Positions 8,331 to 15,943 of a stretch of DNA of 33,946 bases are shown here, piece by piece. Within the stretch, counting starts at the first letter, position 1. Each line of letters starts with the position of its first letter. This DNA comes from Candidatus Gottesmanbacteria bacterium (lineage in GTDB: Bacteria > Patescibacteriota > Microgenomatia > JACOXO01). The stretch is from positions 1 to 33,946 of the forward strand of contig JACOXO010000019.1 in the NCBI GenBank assembly GCA_016182365.1, given 5' to 3'. Both the position numbers and the translations under genes were made by a program. The notes below the pieces were generated by a model that was not told where the DNA came from, ran no database searches, and saw only the letters and a program-made list of their open reading frames with translations.

Positions 8331-8583
8331 CAGGTTTCCAATTTTTCAAATCAAGAAGAATATTCTTAACAAAGTAAAACCTTGATCTGCGGTAGTCTTT
8401 AAACGCTGATTTAAAAATCCTGATAATATCTTTTTTTGAATAATTCTCAAATAGCCATTTAATATCAGTAAGTGAGCCATAGGCGAAGATTTGATGAATA
8501 ATATAGTATTTATCCTTTTTTGAATCCAGAAGATCGACTTTTGTTGACCATAAGACTGGTTGAAGTTTCTTAGGAATCGCCAC
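8287..8583 (-). CDS. DUF6922-like partner protein of the AbiEii-type nucleotidyltransferase
   Basis: DIKWLFENYSKKDIIRIFKSAFKDYRRSRFYFVKNILLDL. GTG start at 8583; overlaps the downstream gene by 44 nt. Confidence 0.65.
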   Translation of the reverse strand: MAIPKKLQPVLWSTKVDLLDSKKDKYYIIHQIFAYGSLTDIKWLFENYSKKDIIRIFKSAFKDYRRSRFYFVKNILLDLKNWKPDEKYYVKNTPRVIG

Positions 8584-8589
8584 ATAAAT

Positions 8590-8618
8590 ATTATATCAAT
8601 TTTTCCGTTTTTTGGCTA
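8590..8618 (-). promoter_or_regulatory. Promoter of the DUF6922-like gene, predicted leaderless GTG
   Basis: Minus strand TAGCCA (8613-8618), 17 bp, perfect TATAAT (8590-8595), 6 nt, GTG. Confidence 0.5.
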
Positions 8619-8636
8619 TGGTGCGACTTCCTGGAA
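8616..8636. repeat. 21-bp direct repeat copy 1 (CTATGGTGCGACTTCCTGGAA)
   Basis: Identical to 9354-9374. On the minus strand it encodes FQEVAP-stop; adjacent in-frame minus-strand residues read ITSRNFQEVAP*. Confidence 0.9.
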
Positions 8637-8651
8637 GTTCCGGCTCGTAAT

Positions 8652-9047
8652 TTAAAACTTTCTTACTAAGATTGAATGCTTTTTTAGCCAGCCGGATATT
8701 TTTTCAAAAGTAAACTGCTTTTTTTGAATATTTAGAGTAAAGTTAACGGTTTCTTCAACTGGATGTTTTAACAAATAACCATTAATACGTAAAAAGCGGA
8801 CAGTTGCGGCAAGCGCTGTCCTTTTGTTTCCATCATCAAAAGGATGGTTTTGAATTAAAGAATGAATAAGTGCTGCTACTTTTTCAAAGATAGAAGGATA
8901 TAGATCTAATCCTCCAAATGTTGCTTTTGGTCGTTCAACAGATGAATGAAGAAGAGTAAAACTAAAAATTCCTGGTTTACCCCCAGTTTCTTTAATAATC
9001 CTGTCATGAATTGCCAAAACTTCTTCAATACCAATATAGTTTGTCAC
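8652..9047 (-). CDS. doc: Doc (death-on-curing) family toxin
   Basis: HPFDDGNKRTALAATVRFL Doc motif; N-terminus YIGIEEVLAIHDRII. Confidence 0.93.
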   Translation of the reverse strand: MTNYIGIEEVLAIHDRIIKETGGKPGIFSFTLLHSSVERPKATFGGLDLYPSIFEKVAALIHSLIQNHPFDDGNKRTALAATVRFLRINGYLLKHPVEETVNFTLNIQKKQFTFEKISGWLKKHSILVRKF

Positions 9048-9052
9048 GGTAC

Positions 9053-9298
9053 TTATAAATGAGCCAGTTTCTCAAGAATAGGCTGATATTCTTCCATAAA
9101 TCCATCAAGCCAATCTTTAAATTCCGGTGTAAGTGTTTTCTTTGCAGCCTGAGATTTGGGCTTAACAACAAGTGTTCTCATTGGAGTATTTATCTCCAAA
9201 GCAACTTCTTCCCCAATTTTATAATTTGCACTCTGCAAAAACTCTTTAGGTATGGTAATTGCGGCGCTGTTGCCGACTTTGATTATTTTTTGAATCAT
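9053..9298 (-). CDS. AbrB/SpoVT-fold antitoxin
   Basis: MIQKIIKVGNSAAITIPKEFLQSANYKIGEEVALEI is a swapped-hairpin AbrB N-terminus, directly upstream of doc. Confidence 0.92.
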   Translation of the reverse strand: MIQKIIKVGNSAAITIPKEFLQSANYKIGEEVALEINTPMRTLVVKPKSQAAKKTLTPEFKDWLDGFMEEYQPILEKLAHL

Positions 9299-9309
9299 AA
9301 ATCCTCCCT

Positions 9310-9351
9310 TGTTATAACATTATTATAACATAAATTGGAATACCTTATCAA
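9310..9351 (-). promoter_or_regulatory. Toxin-antitoxin promoter/operator with SD leader
   Basis: Inverted repeat TGTTATAA-cатта spacer (CATTA)-TTATAACA at 9310-9330 overlaps the -10 TATAAT (9322-9327). -35 TTGATA (9346-9351), 18-bp spacer. SD GGGAGG before the antitoxin ATG. Confidence 0.7.
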
Positions 9352-9353
9352 TA

Positions 9354-9374
9354 CTATGGTGCGACTTCCTGGAA
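9354..9374. repeat. 21-bp direct repeat copy 2, the 3' end of the surface-protein gene
   Basis: CTATGGTGCGACTTCCTGGAA, identical to 8616-8636. Confidence 0.9.
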
Positions 9375-11690
9375 ATGTCTGTAGGGGCGTCTTAATTCCT
9401 GAGGGGCTGTAAAGGCAAAGTCTGGCCTGTAATTGAATTTTTCCGCTGGTAATGTTGAATTTCCTGCACCCAGATCACGATTAAGAACAAACTCTTTGGC
9501 AACAAATGTACCATTTAGAGATAAAGCTGTGGAGGATAAGCCGGTTAAAAAATCTTTATCAGTATAGTAAAATCCTTCAACCGTATCGACCGCAGAGTCA
9601 ACAGTTATATCTTTACTTACAACAAATCCTAAAAATGAACCAGGGGAAACCGTTACATTTTCATCAATTGTCAAATCACCATCAACAAATATAACAGCAT
9701 TACCCGTAAACCCTGTCCATCCTTGTAAAGTAACACCGGATACTTCGTAAGCTATAGTATTACCAAGGCTCCCGCTACCAGCAGTTAAATTCCCCGGAGT
9801 TAGAGTTGATCCACCTGATGGAGTATTTGTTGAATCAAAGCGTGAAAGAAGTTCAGCATAACTTAAAAGTTCAGGGAAAGCTGTTGAAGCAGCATTTTTT
9901 CCAGGTTGACCACTACCCGGATTAATTGAGGTTGAGTAAGATACTCCCTCCGATGCTTTATTATTAATTGCTATATTAAATTGTTCACCAGATGGAACTG
10001 CGCTAGAAATAGATCCGGTTTTACTTAAAGCATTTCCTCCTAATGTCTGAAACCATCCTGCAGCAGGCGCTGGAGTAAATGTAGGTGTTGGAGGAGGCGT
10101 AGTAGGGGTGGCAGTTGGAGGCTGGGTAATAGGAGGACCTGTTACACAAGCTTGACTATAACCGTTATCAGCAGCATCTCCGCTAGTGCCAGGCGGCGGT
10201 GTGTAAGGACCGCTCCCGGCAATTACTGAGCCGTTAGATCTAGCGCAAAAAAGCCTATAAAAATATCCTTGACCGCATCCGGTCACATCAGTGTAAAAAG
10301 TGCTTGTTTTACTAAGTGACACATAATCAACCCCTCCTCTTCGTATTAAAACATGATCAAAGTTAGGATCTGCTGCGCCATTTATCGTCCAGGTTAAATG
10401 TATTCGGTCTGGATAGACATAGTCGCTGGCAACAAGGTTAGTTATTTGACAAGCACTGGTGGATACAAAATAGTTGTTATTGTAATAATACCCCGCAGCA
10501 TTACAAGCGCTACCAAAATCATAATAAATCCAATCTGCTGAACCAACAGTTCCAGGTGAGCTTGCTGAAGATGACGAAAAACCAGAAGGATTTGTCTTAA
10601 CCATAGAATAATATCTATAGCAAGGAGATGCAGGTGCGTCAACCCGCCAGTTACAAGTTTGTCCTGCCTGACAACGGTTTACTGTCTGAGGAGTATCATT
10701 TGAAATATATGTTCCATAGGATCCGGAAGTGGGAACACTATTTTTACCGTAAAGAGTAATTGTACCGCCATCCACCCATGTAGTTGTTCCGGTTAGATAA
10801 AGATTACCCCTAAAATACCAACCATTGGTAGGAGGAGTCGGTGTATCAACAGTAGGAATATAATCTCCAAATGAAATGTATGCGGGATCAAATGTATACC
10901 AGGCCACGGTATTAGGAGTACTACTTACATATCCAGGTGGATCTATTTCAACTACATCTGCAAGCCCCAAAGGATTATTACAAACCTGTCCTGTCAAAGT
11001 ATACTCACCATCGCCATCAGTTGTTGTAAACGCAAGAAGAGGCCCTAAAGGATTATTATTTTGTCTAAGTTCAACCCTTACACCAGGAATGCCTGATTCT
11101 GTAGGCTGGCCTAAAGCAAAAGGATCTTTAATTCCATCCTGATCTTTGTCATCAAAAACAATCCCAGAAACACTCCTGGGAGTAGTACTCGAACAAACAC
11201 CGCCAGTAGGCGTTGGAGTTGGTATAGGTGTATTAGTTGGAGTAGGTGTTGGGTTTGGACACTGTCCTGGTGGAGATCCACTAGTCCAAGTATTATTTAC
11301 TTCAATACTTTCAGAGATAACATTTGTAGAGTCAGCAAGAATATCCCAACCTGTAATACCATTAATTATCCCCTGACTATAACTAGAACTCGTCCAAGTA
11401 ACAGTTGTTGAATTACCAACAGGTAGGCTATTGATAGTAGTAGACGCATACTGTGTACTAGTACTAAATATTGCACCTCTAACTTCAAAACTCGTGGATA
11501 TATTTGTACCACCTTGGTTTCTAACTGTTGCAGTGTACTGAATAGCATTACCCGAAGTTATACACGCACTTGCATTAGTAATTGTAAGATCAGCGGGAGA
11601 AGAAGTAGGAGGTGGTCCTTGAGAATAAGATCTACTAAATAAAGAAGTTATTAGAAATATAAAAATGATTAGAAATCCAATTTTTTTCAT
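9354..11690 (-). CDS. Large secreted/surface protein with CARDB-like and SdrD B-like domains
   Basis: Signal peptide (MKKIGFLIIFIFLITSLFSRSYS), CARDB-like DLTITNASAC..., PTPTPTNTPIPTPTPT linker, SVSGIVFDDKDQDGIKDP...GIPGVRVEL (SdrD B/Cna B-like), C-terminus YRPDFAF...RRPYRHFQEVAP. Confidence 0.82.
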   Translation of the reverse strand: MKKIGFLIIFIFLITSLFSRSYSQGPPPTSSPADLTITNASACITSGNAIQYTATVRNQGGTNISTSFEVRGAIFSTSTQYASTTINSLPVGNSTTVTWTSSSYSQGIINGITGWDILADSTNVISESIEVNNTWTSGSPPGQCPNPTPTPTNTPIPTPTPTGGVCSSTTPRSVSGIVFDDKDQDGIKDPFALGQPTESGIPGVRVELRQNNNPLGPLLAFTTTDGDGEYTLTGQVCNNPLGLADVVEIDPPGYVSSTPNTVAWYTFDPAYISFGDYIPTVDTPTPPTNGWYFRGNLYLTGTTTWVDGGTITLYGKNSVPTSGSYGTYISNDTPQTVNRCQAGQTCNWRVDAPASPCYRYYSMVKTNPSGFSSSSASSPGTVGSADWIYYDFGSACNAAGYYYNNNYFVSTSACQITNLVASDYVYPDRIHLTWTINGAADPNFDHVLIRRGGVDYVSLSKTSTFYTDVTGCGQGYFYRLFCARSNGSVIAGSGPYTPPPGTSGDAADNGYSQACVTGPPITQPPTATPTTPPPTPTFTPAPAAGWFQTLGGNALSKTGSISSAVPSGEQFNIAINNKASEGVSYSTSINPGSGQPGKNAASTAFPELLSYAELLSRFDSTNTPSGGSTLTPGNLTAGSGSLGNTIAYEVSGVTLQGWTGFTGNAVIFVDGDLTIDENVTVSPGSFLGFVVSKDITVDSAVDTVEGFYYTDKDFLTGLSSTALSLNGTFVAKEFVLNRDLGAGNSTLPAEKFNYRPDFAFTAPQELRRPYRHFQEVAP

Positions 11691-11759
11691 ACTCTTAGCA
11701 TCCTTATTCCATGCTAAACTATGAGAATAGAAAAATCAACTATTTGAAGGGGGGGAAAA

Positions 11760-12308
11760 TTATTTAGTAACTAGTGGAAACCAAAGTTTTTTGATTACCG
11801 AAGTACATTTCTTGAGTGTTGATCCAAAAAATGTGTTATCAGAATCACCTTGTCCCATTTCGTAGACTTCATGATTCCAATCAGCTTCTACATACCATCC
11901 TTGTTCACTATTTAATATTTCTGGGTCTATAGGTTCGGATTTCCATGACAATTGAGCTCCTTCAAACGGTTTAAGCGAAGGGGTTTCTACACTAGCTACG
12001 TGTGCATCAAAAGCTTCACCTGAAACGTTAACAACACCTGCAGCTGTAGTAACATTATCTACTTGTTTTAATCCATTGTTACCTATTTTAGCATTAAAAA
12101 CTACTTGATTTTGGTCGTTATAGCATGCTGAAGCATCAGTAACAGTTAAATTTGGACCTTCAGTACTACCTGTAGGTACTGGGATAGGTCCATCCGGACT
12201 TTGAGAAGATGTTACAGGAATTACTGAACCTAATTCTAATACACCAAGTGCCAATGTAATTGCTAAAACCTGTTTAAAATGGGAAAATTCGCGACCTCGT
12301 TCATTCAT
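11760..12308 (-). CDS. Secreted CARDB-like single-domain protein
   Basis: Signal-like N-terminus. PNLTVTDASAC parallels DLTITNASAC of the neighbouring 778-aa protein. C-terminal KKLWFPLVTK tail. Confidence 0.7.
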   Translation of the reverse strand: MNERGREFSHFKQVLAITLALGVLELGSVIPVTSSQSPDGPIPVPTGSTEGPNLTVTDASACYNDQNQVVFNAKIGNNGLKQVDNVTTAAGVVNVSGEAFDAHVASVETPSLKPFEGAQLSWKSEPIDPEILNSEQGWYVEADWNHEVYEMGQGDSDNTFFGSTLKKCTSVIKKLWFPLVTK

Positions 12309-12318
12309 AATATAACCT

Positions 12319-12347
12319 ATAATATCATACTATAGTGCTGGTGTCAA
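12319..12347 (-). promoter_or_regulatory. Promoter of the 12308 gene, near-leaderless
   Basis: Minus strand TTGACA (12342-12347), 17 bp, TATTAT (12319-12324), 10 nt, ATG. Confidence 0.6.
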
Positions 12348-12350
12348 ATT

Positions 12351-13613
12351 TTATCTGGTGTTTCCTGAATACAGAAATTTTCCGTTTACTAAAACAGGTC
12401 TATCATTAACTTCAGCAATAAAGGTAAGCTGATTTTTATTTACCGAATTAGCTGTATAAATTGCGTCAGGATTAAATGGTAATTGTTCATCTATATCCCA
12501 AAATACTCCCACGCCCATTGAATAAGCAGGAACTCCATTTTCATCTTCACCAATAACGACTATTTTGTCTCCACCAACCTGCTCAGGAGAAAAAACAGCT
12601 TTAAAATTTCTTACAGCACCTGAATAGTCTAATCGTGCAATACCATCCTGATCCCATTTATATAACTCCCATTCACCATTCCCTCTTTGAACACCAAATC
12701 TATCTCCACTAATTACATAGTTTTGTACATCACCAATTTCATTTCCTCTTGTTTTTACCTGAAGCGATTGTAAATCCTGCAATTCGTTTCCAAAAAACCC
12801 TCTTTCCAGAACTCCGGCAGAACGGGATAGATCTTCTACAGATTCGAGAAAATAATAATGAAGTCCTTCAATATTAAATTTTATATTTGCCGGATGAGAT
12901 TGAGTAGGTTTTTCAGGTGAACCTAAAAACTCACCTGTTGTTAAGTTTATATGTGTAAATTGAATAACTGCGGGATCTGGATCTGCATCTCCTTGACCTT
13001 CCTGATATTTATATCTGGAATAGGGCATACCTATATGTAAAATTTCATTTTCTCCATATTTAGTTACCGATGTTCTAAGGGGTTGTACACTCGCAACAGC
13101 AGGCACTTTTGATCCAGTAAACTCAGATGCCCAATTATTTGCCTCACGTGAAACTACAAATTCATATTCATTTCTATCTTGAGGTGTTTTCTCTAAAGTT
13201 GCCATCAGTTTTCCATTATCTGTTCTTACAATTGAGGGAGCTGCTTTATCAATACCACTATAATTCTTTATAGTTTCCGGTTCTGCGAAAGTATTTCCTT
13301 GATAAGACATCTTCACAACGCTTAATCCATCTCCTGAATGTTCTGGTGAATAAAGTGTTCCAGTATCTCCGTTTGCATCAACTAGCACATTTTGTGCTTT
13401 TACTTGAAAGTGGGGAATTTCAACAGTTGTCCATTCAACTCTAATAGGTTTTTCCACTTCTCTATGTACAACTGTTGGCGCAGTTTCTTGAGATTGAGAA
13501 CTGTTAACTAAAGTACTAGGTAAATTAGAAACAAAGGGATAGATGGCAGCGCCTGCAAAAGATTCGGCTGCTTTTCTCATAAATGCTCTTCGGGACAGTT
13601 CGTTGTTTGCCAT
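12351..13613 (-). CDS. Tat-signal exported protein of unknown function
   Basis: MANNELSRRAFMRKAAESFAGAAIYPFVSNLPS is a twin-arginine-like signal. The rest looks like a beta-rich extracellular domain. Confidence 0.7.
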   Translation of the reverse strand: MANNELSRRAFMRKAAESFAGAAIYPFVSNLPSTLVNSSQSQETAPTVVHREVEKPIRVEWTTVEIPHFQVKAQNVLVDANGDTGTLYSPEHSGDGLSVVKMSYQGNTFAEPETIKNYSGIDKAAPSIVRTDNGKLMATLEKTPQDRNEYEFVVSREANNWASEFTGSKVPAVASVQPLRTSVTKYGENEILHIGMPYSRYKYQEGQGDADPDPAVIQFTHINLTTGEFLGSPEKPTQSHPANIKFNIEGLHYYFLESVEDLSRSAGVLERGFFGNELQDLQSLQVKTRGNEIGDVQNYVISGDRFGVQRGNGEWELYKWDQDGIARLDYSGAVRNFKAVFSPEQVGGDKIVVIGEDENGVPAYSMGVGVFWDIDEQLPFNPDAIYTANSVNKNQLTFIAEVNDRPVLVNGKFLYSGNTR

Positions 13614-13662
13614 ATTAAGATCCTATAATAACATATTATAAGTTGCTACACAAATTTTTGCC

Positions 13663-13744
13663 TAAAAAAAGGAGCCATCATGGCTCCTTGTATTACAAGG
13701 TTTGTTCAACTATCTTAAGTAGTTGACCTTGATTTAACATTCCA
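13663..13744 (-). ncRNA. Candidate small RNA or attenuator leader (about 80 nt)
   Basis: Own minus-strand promoter (13751-13778), stem-loop TCAACTA-cttaaga-TAGTTGA, terminator AAGGAGCC-atgat-GGCTCCTT plus T-tract. No ORF reported in the track. Confidence 0.55.
13664..13689 (-). terminator. Rho-independent terminator
   Basis: Minus strand AAGGAGCCATGATGGCTCCTT followed by a T-run; perfect 8-bp stem, 5-nt loop. Confidence 0.85.
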
Positions 13745-13750
13745 ACGTAA

Positions 13751-13778
13751 ACTATATCACACTTTTTTATTTTGTCAA
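13751..13778 (-). promoter_or_regulatory. Promoter of the candidate small RNA/leader
   Basis: Minus strand TTGACA (13773-13778), 16 bp, TATAGT (13751-13756). Confidence 0.65.
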
Positions 13779-13798
13779 ACTATGCTATTGTTTTTATA

Positions 13799-14215
13799 AT
13801 GAATAAAAAATATCTGTTTGGACTAATTGTTTTAATCATTATCATCGTAGGGCTTTATTACCTAAGTAAATCTAATAAGCGGGTTTTACAGGAAACTCAG
13901 GTTACTAAAGAACAAATATCAAGTCCTCCTAACTACGAGAGTATTTCCGGAACAGTTTCAAACATTGACAATCTTTTGATTGATATTAAAGATCCTCTGG
14001 GAAAAGGTTACACTGCAAACCTGACTTTACAAACTAAATATATAAAAATACCTGTACCTGCTCTTTTAGTTGAAAATCCTGATATGAATAAGGAAAGCCC
14101 ATCTGATATTAATCAGATTCAACAAGGGGATAATGTGTCGTTGTTATTTGCTGCCGATTCAAATGATGTAAATACGCTATATTTATATTCAAATAACCCT
14201 GCCGATTTTCAATAA
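13799..14215 (+). CDS. Membrane-anchored hypothetical protein
   Basis: MNKKYLFGLIVLIIIIVGLYYLSKSNKRV N-terminal TM anchor and a small extracytoplasmic domain. Track start 13772 extends upstream; ATG 13799 is more likely. Confidence 0.65.
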   Translation: MNKKYLFGLIVLIIIIVGLYYLSKSNKRVLQETQVTKEQISSPPNYESISGTVSNIDNLLIDIKDPLGKGYTANLTLQTKYIKIPVPALLVENPDMNKESPSDINQIQQGDNVSLLFAADSNDVNTLYLYSNNPADFQ

Positions 14216-14218
14216 TTA

Positions 14219-15163
14219 ATGGATGAACAATCTGAACAACCTCGAAAAATAAGCAGAAGAAAATTTCTCAGAGTAGCCGCTGGCGGAATTATATCTCCAT
14301 TCCAAGAACCTCAAGTTGATCCAGCTGTAAAAGAGCATGTTAGGAAATATCTCGATGGAAAAGATACTGGTTTTAGGGCCGCTTCAGCGGCGAAATTATC
14401 TCCCTATTTAACACGGGAAAGTTTGGCAGGAAAACTAGCAATTGAAGTTCCCCAAAATTTCAATTTTATTCCTGAAATTAAAAACATTCTTATGCAATAC
14501 TATGATGACTGTGTCCCCGCGTCCATAGCTCACTTATCCGCATGGTTATTTGGAAACGGTTCATTAATTTTTTCACCTCGTTTTCTATATTGGTTTCGGA
14601 ATAGGAATAATGGAGCAACATACCCCACGATATTTGACGCATGGACTGGACATGGAAATGCCACAACTGAGGTAGTTCCTTATGGACCAGGCCTTGATAT
14701 AGATACAAAACCAACAAATGAGCAACTTGCAAAAGCAGCAGCGTATAAAATAAATCAAAACGATATTATCAGCGTTCATTCAGGCTACCAAATATTTCCA
14801 AACATCGATGAGTTGGCAGAAATTATGTATCAAAATGGTCCAATACTTGCCGCTGTTAAGGCTTATTCGCCTGAATGGGATATCTGGAAGGAAGATAAAA
14901 TAATTGGAAAGCCAGGAAATGAGGGGAATGTATTTAAACATGCGGTACTATTGGTTGGAGTAAATAAGGATGAAGGGTACATTAATTTTGCTAATTCTTG
15001 GGGTGAAAATTGGGGAATGGGAGGATTTGGGAAGATATCAATACCAGATTGTTATGATGGTGGAACATTTACTGAAATGTGGGCTGTTGATAGTCAAGCT
15101 ATCCGAAGTAGACTTCCACCAATTCAAAGAAGACAATTCGCACCCTTGATTACTAGAGGCTGA
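14219..15163 (+). CDS. Tat-signal papain-like (C1-type) cysteine peptidase
   Basis: ISRRKFLRVAAGG twin-arginine signal; catalytic Cys in YYDDCVPAS, His in FKHAVLLVGVN, Asn in NSWGENWG; C-terminal RRQFAPLITRG. Confidence 0.87.
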   Translation: MDEQSEQPRKISRRKFLRVAAGGIISPFQEPQVDPAVKEHVRKYLDGKDTGFRAASAAKLSPYLTRESLAGKLAIEVPQNFNFIPEIKNILMQYYDDCVPASIAHLSAWLFGNGSLIFSPRFLYWFRNRNNGATYPTIFDAWTGHGNATTEVVPYGPGLDIDTKPTNEQLAKAAAYKINQNDIISVHSGYQIFPNIDELAEIMYQNGPILAAVKAYSPEWDIWKEDKIIGKPGNEGNVFKHAVLLVGVNKDEGYINFANSWGENWGMGGFGKISIPDCYDGGTFTEMWAVDSQAIRSRLPPIQRRQFAPLITRG

Positions 15164-15938
15164 AGATGGATACTTTTTGGACTGTTTCGGCAGAAGGAGT
15201 ACCTTCAACGGGAATATCCAAAAGTTGGGGAGGATCTTTAAGGCTAAGCGCTTTGTCAATACTCTCCTGTACAGATTTATTGATTTCAGGAAGTGGCGAA
15301 TCAACCGCGCCTAGCTTTGACGGCAGTGGATAGTAGAATGAATTCACACTCAATGTTCCTCTAGTATAACCATCTTTTGTATTAAGACCTACTGACGATA
15401 TGTTAATAAGAGGAACTGTGTCTAAAAGTTTACTAATATAGGCTACCACTTTATCTGTTGGACCACCTATGTTGATTCCAAAAGATATTGGTTTATTTTC
15501 TACGGTATCCGAATCAATAATTCCAGGCTTTATTACTAATCCTTCATAAATTACCTCATTATCTCTTTGCAGCATGGATAGGGTGTTTATAAGTTGAGGT
15601 ATATTTTTCTCAGAAGGGAGTACTTTTTCCAATCTTTCAAATTCACCAAGAACCATTGAATTTTTAATTTCGTTTAATTTATTTAGCTTTTCTTCCAGTC
15701 TTGCAAGAACTTCTGCATTTTTATTGTTTTCATCAATCGAGACACGAATTTCGGTAATTTGGGGTATGAGAAAGAACCAGGTAAGCGAAATAACCATAAT
15801 TATTGTCACAACAGGAAACAAAAACAGTTTAATATGTTTAATAACAATCGGACTTACTTCGACTTTACCTTTTTTTAGATCTTTAATCTCTTTAAGGTCC
15901 TTTAACTGATTAAATTGTATTGGTTTTCCTATATTCAT
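15153..15938 (-). CDS. pilO: Type IV pilus inner-membrane protein PilO
   Basis: Single TM, coiled coil, and position directly after pilM-pilN. PilO-like architecture. Confidence 0.75.
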   Translation of the reverse strand: MNIGKPIQFNQLKDLKEIKDLKKGKVEVSPIVIKHIKLFLFPVVTIIMVISLTWFFLIPQITEIRVSIDENNKNAEVLARLEEKLNKLNEIKNSMVLGEFERLEKVLPSEKNIPQLINTLSMLQRDNEVIYEGLVIKPGIIDSDTVENKPISFGINIGGPTDKVVAYISKLLDTVPLINISSVGLNTKDGYTRGTLSVNSFYYPLPSKLGAVDSPLPEINKSVQESIDKALSLKDPPQLLDIPVEGTPSAETVQKVSIFSL

Positions 15939-15943
15939 TTGAT

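Noticed and set aside
8346-8585. 79-aa ORF starting at ATG 8585 (MWRFLRNFNQSYG...)
   Set aside because: Overlaps the DUF6922-like frame, which starts at GTG 8583 and has better protein-like composition and an operonic partner.
10876-11376. Plus-strand ORFs with Gly/Val-rich repeats (VGVGVGIGVLVGVGVGFG)
   Set aside because: They are the complement of the PTPTPT-encoding linker and SdrD-like domain of the minus-strand surface protein.
11694-11714. TAGCAT-9-ATGCTA inverted repeat upstream of the 778-aa gene
   Set aside because: Six-bp arms in AT-rich DNA are weak evidence; no supporting promoter geometry or terminator tract.
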